Source of the DNA: JAGOGN01 sp036652735
GTDB lineage: Bacteria; Bacillota; Clostridia; Lachnospirales; Lachnospiraceae
NCBI GenBank assembly: GCA_036652735.1
Contig: JAVVVI010000004.1
Span: 1 to 64,000 of the forward strand
Reading direction: 5' to 3'
Length of the DNA: 64,000 nt
Position numbers and translations under genes: made by a program. The notes beneath the pieces were generated by a model. The model was given only the letters and a program-made list of their open reading frames with translations. It had not been told where the DNA came from and made no database searches. Below, in pieces: positions 62,418-64,000 of the stretch (its first letter is position 1; each line of letters begins with the position of its first letter).

Positions 62418-63215
62418 TTGGATTTTTATCAGATTGCCAGTGAACGAGCAAAAGAATTATCGAAAACGGAACAAGAGTTATTACAGTTTGCAGTAAAGAA
62501 TCTTCATCTTATAAAAAAGTTAAGTATCCGTGAATTTGCCTCCAAATGTTTTGTTTCAACAGCAACCGTATTTCGGTTTGTTAAGAAGCTGGGTTTTGAA
62601 GGATATAGTGAATTTCAAAAAGTAATTACCATTACAGAGAGTGAATCAAGAACAAATCTGATTCCAATGACAGTAAAGCGGGCAGATTACAGAGATTCCT
62701 ATTTAAAAAATATAACCGAAGCTGTGAAAGTTATTTCAGATGAAAAAATCGAGGCATTTAATAAAATATTAAGCAGACATCCTCAAATTTATATTCTTGC
62801 AGAGGGACTGAGCCTTGAAATTGCCCATTATATGTATCGGATTTTGACAATTTCAGGATATATGGTGACAATTCCCACACACGACTATGAAATTAAAGCC
62901 GTGGCAAGAAAAATGACAAAAGATGATGTGCTTATGACGTTGTCTTTTACCGGAGACAATCAAAATGTAGTAAGGCACATTGAACAGATTTTCGCCATTG
63001 CCACGCCTGTTATTATTTCCTTTACCAGGGCTGATAACAATGTAATTCAGAATATGAGTGATTTGAATTTTTATACCTTTGCAGATCAAATGAGTTTTGA
63101 TGGCAATGATATTACCAGCAGGTGTGGAATGATTGCTATTTTTGAAACTCTAATGTATCGGAATATGGCCGATATAGAAATAGAGATAGAAGGAAAAAAG
63201 AATGGTGACATTTAA
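62418..63215 (+). CDS. MurR/RpiR-family regulator
   Basis: A 265-residue regulator with an N-terminal HTH_6 domain (about residues 1-77: YQIASERAKELSKTEQELL, then REFASKCFVSTATVFRFVKKLGF) and a C-terminal SIS domain (about 110-250) that would bind a phosphorylated sugar or similar ligand. A longer frame would begin inside the arcC terminator; I take TTG at 62418, after AAAGGGAAG, matching the usual MDFYQ-type start. It overlaps the histidine kinase gene by 14 bases. It may control the agmatine operon or other targets; neither is shown. Confidence 0.85.
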   Translation: MDFYQIASERAKELSKTEQELLQFAVKNLHLIKKLSIREFASKCFVSTATVFRFVKKLGFEGYSEFQKVITITESESRTNLIPMTVKRADYRDSYLKNITEAVKVISDEKIEAFNKILSRHPQIYILAEGLSLEIAHYMYRILTISGYMVTIPTHDYEIKAVARKMTKDDVLMTLSFTGDNQNVVRHIEQIFAIATPVIISFTRADNNVIQNMSDLNFYTFADQMSFDGNDITSRCGMIAIFETLMYRNMADIEIEIEGKKNGDI

Positions 63216-64000
63216 CGAAAGAGAATATCTTATTAAGAATGAAATTCGTGTAAATCAACGTGTGTCAAAGATTCTATGGATGACCAATATTACAGGTCCA
63301 TTAATGGCATTCATTACCTATATTGGTGTTTTTTCTATTCCTTACAAATTTTGTTATACATTTACATTGTATACATTAGCGGTATCGATAATTCAGCATG
63401 TGCTTATGAAAAAAGAAAAATATCTTGGTGTGACAAAATACTTTGGTATATTAGCGCTGGAGGTGCTTGTGGGAATATCTGCTATGCAGGCACCGGTTGG
63501 AATCTATATTACCTATGCTTTAGTGACTTTTTTAAGCTGTATGTATGTGGATGTTCGTTATACAAAGTGGGTTACTTTTTACAGTTATATTGTATTGGTG
63601 GTTGCGTTGTATTTTCGTTCAAAGGATTTGATGCGATTGAATTGGATTAAGGAAAGTCAGATGCAATGGTATATTATGTATTTGGTTGGATTCACCATTG
63701 AATTTATTTTTGTGTATTTAATCGCTGTGAGTATTGTAAAATATGAACAGGAATTACTGCTTGGAATGGAACAGGAGGTAAAGGAGCGAACAGAGGCGGA
63801 AGAAGAAAACAAAGCAAAAAGTTTGTTCCTTGCCAATACCAGCCATGAAATTCGGACACCAATTAATGCAGTGTTGGGAATGGACGAGATGATTTTAAGG
63901 GAAAGTACACAACCACAGATTCGAGAATATGCGATTCATATTCAAAGTGCCAGTAGGACATTACTGAATATAGTAAATGAAATTCTGGATTTATCAAAGA
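63202..64000 (+). CDS. Membrane sensor histidine kinase, partial
   Basis: The first 266 residues of a protein cut by the window edge. It has about six membrane segments (roughly residues 28-46, 52-68, 80-96, 99-117, 124-138, 157-178), a short coiled coil (QELLLGMEQEVKERTEAEEENKAK) and a HisKA domain with phosphoacceptor His215 in FLANTSHEIRTPINAVLGM. ATPase and any receiver domain lie outside; the HisKA type is common in hybrid kinases. GGAAAAAAG precedes the ATG. The start overlaps the RpiR gene, so the two are coupled. The other long open frame at 63276-63650 is a shadow of this gene. Confidence 0.88.
   Translation, partial: MVTFNEREYLIKNEIRVNQRVSKILWMTNITGPLMAFITYIGVFSIPYKFCYTFTLYTLAVSIIQHVLMKKEKYLGVTKYFGILALEVLVGISAMQAPVGIYITYALVTFLSCMYVDVRYTKWVTFYSYIVLVVALYFRSKDLMRLNWIKESQMQWYIMYLVGFTIEFIFVYLIAVSIVKYEQELLLGMEQEVKERTEAEEENKAKSLFLANTSHEIRTPINAVLGMDEMILRESTQPQIREYAIHIQSASRTLLNIVNEILDLSK

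Noticed and set aside
63276..63650. 124-residue open frame near the right end
   Set aside because: It is a shadow of the partial histidine kinase starting at 63202; its translation is Cys/Tyr-rich without a family, while the kinase frame has a clear HisKA motif.

Overview
The window looks like chromosome of an AT-rich Gram-positive member of the Clostridia, most probably family Lachnospiraceae. The reasons are strong purine-rich ribosome binding sites, frequent TTG/GTG starts, Rho-independent terminators, a CIRCE/groESL arrangement, a sporulation-lineage PRC-barrel protein (YlmC/YmxH type), nrdR, an Isc-type iron-sulfur operon and two tandem GAPDH genes. The genus cannot be fixed from the sequence alone. 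No rRNA, tRNA or CRISPR array was found.

Layout. (1) 1-1882: right-hand end of an integrated mobile element (Tn916-like xis and tyrosine integrase), abutting ychF. (2) 1925-9016: housekeeping genes: ychF, ylmC-like, nrdR, an unrecognised 130-residue protein, a YqeG-type phosphatase, efp, then iscR-iscS-iscU-mnmA behind a good promoter with a possible IscR operator. (3) 9065-9868 (minus): histidinol-phosphatase-like PHP protein. (4) 10084-17336: lower glycolysis: two GAPDH paralogues, pgk, tpiA, a CapA-like lipoprotein and gpmI. (5) 17352-22194: a second type II topoisomerase pair (parE/parC-like) overlapping a GntR regulator. (6) 22234-25948: an orphan GHKL sensor kinase divergent from a DeoR/YafY-type regulator and an ABC exporter. 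(7) 26099-31743: oppABCDF oligopeptide importer. (8) 31782-45237: a decayed serine hydrolase containing an assembly gap, TldD/TldE peptidase pair, a large transglutaminase-like protein, M17 aminopeptidase, CutC, folate genes (folC, HD protein, folP, folB-folK fusion), a small membrane protein and a MATE transporter, all on one strand with minimal spacing. (9) 45280-48271: TPP riboswitch plus a thiamine-precursor ABC importer. (10) 48314-54424: CPBP protease, HAD phosphatase, CIRCE-groES-groEL, DegV, purA. (11) 54462-57225: a small membrane protein, then an AlgI-type O-acyltransferase with an SGNH protein. (12) 57226-62256: agmatine deiminase pathway behind a long repeat-bearing leader. (13) 62418-64000: RpiR regulator overlapping a membrane histidine kinase cut by the window edge.

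How the genes work together. The Opp importer would bring peptides in; the Tld pair, transglutaminase-like protein and M17 peptidase that follow are plausible intracellular processors of those peptides. This peptide block is the best candidate for an under-described system. The agmatine genes form a complete ATP-yielding route: agmatine to N-carbamoylputrescine (AguA), to putrescine plus carbamoyl phosphate (PtcA), to ATP (ArcC), with AguD exchanging agmatine and putrescine. The TPP riboswitch directly controls uptake of a thiamine precursor.

Caveats: all function calls are by reading the translated sequence; no database search was run. Where several starts were possible I chose the one with a properly spaced ribosome binding site. 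The 100-N run at 32352-32451 is flanked by an exact 55-base duplication and is probably an assembly artefact.
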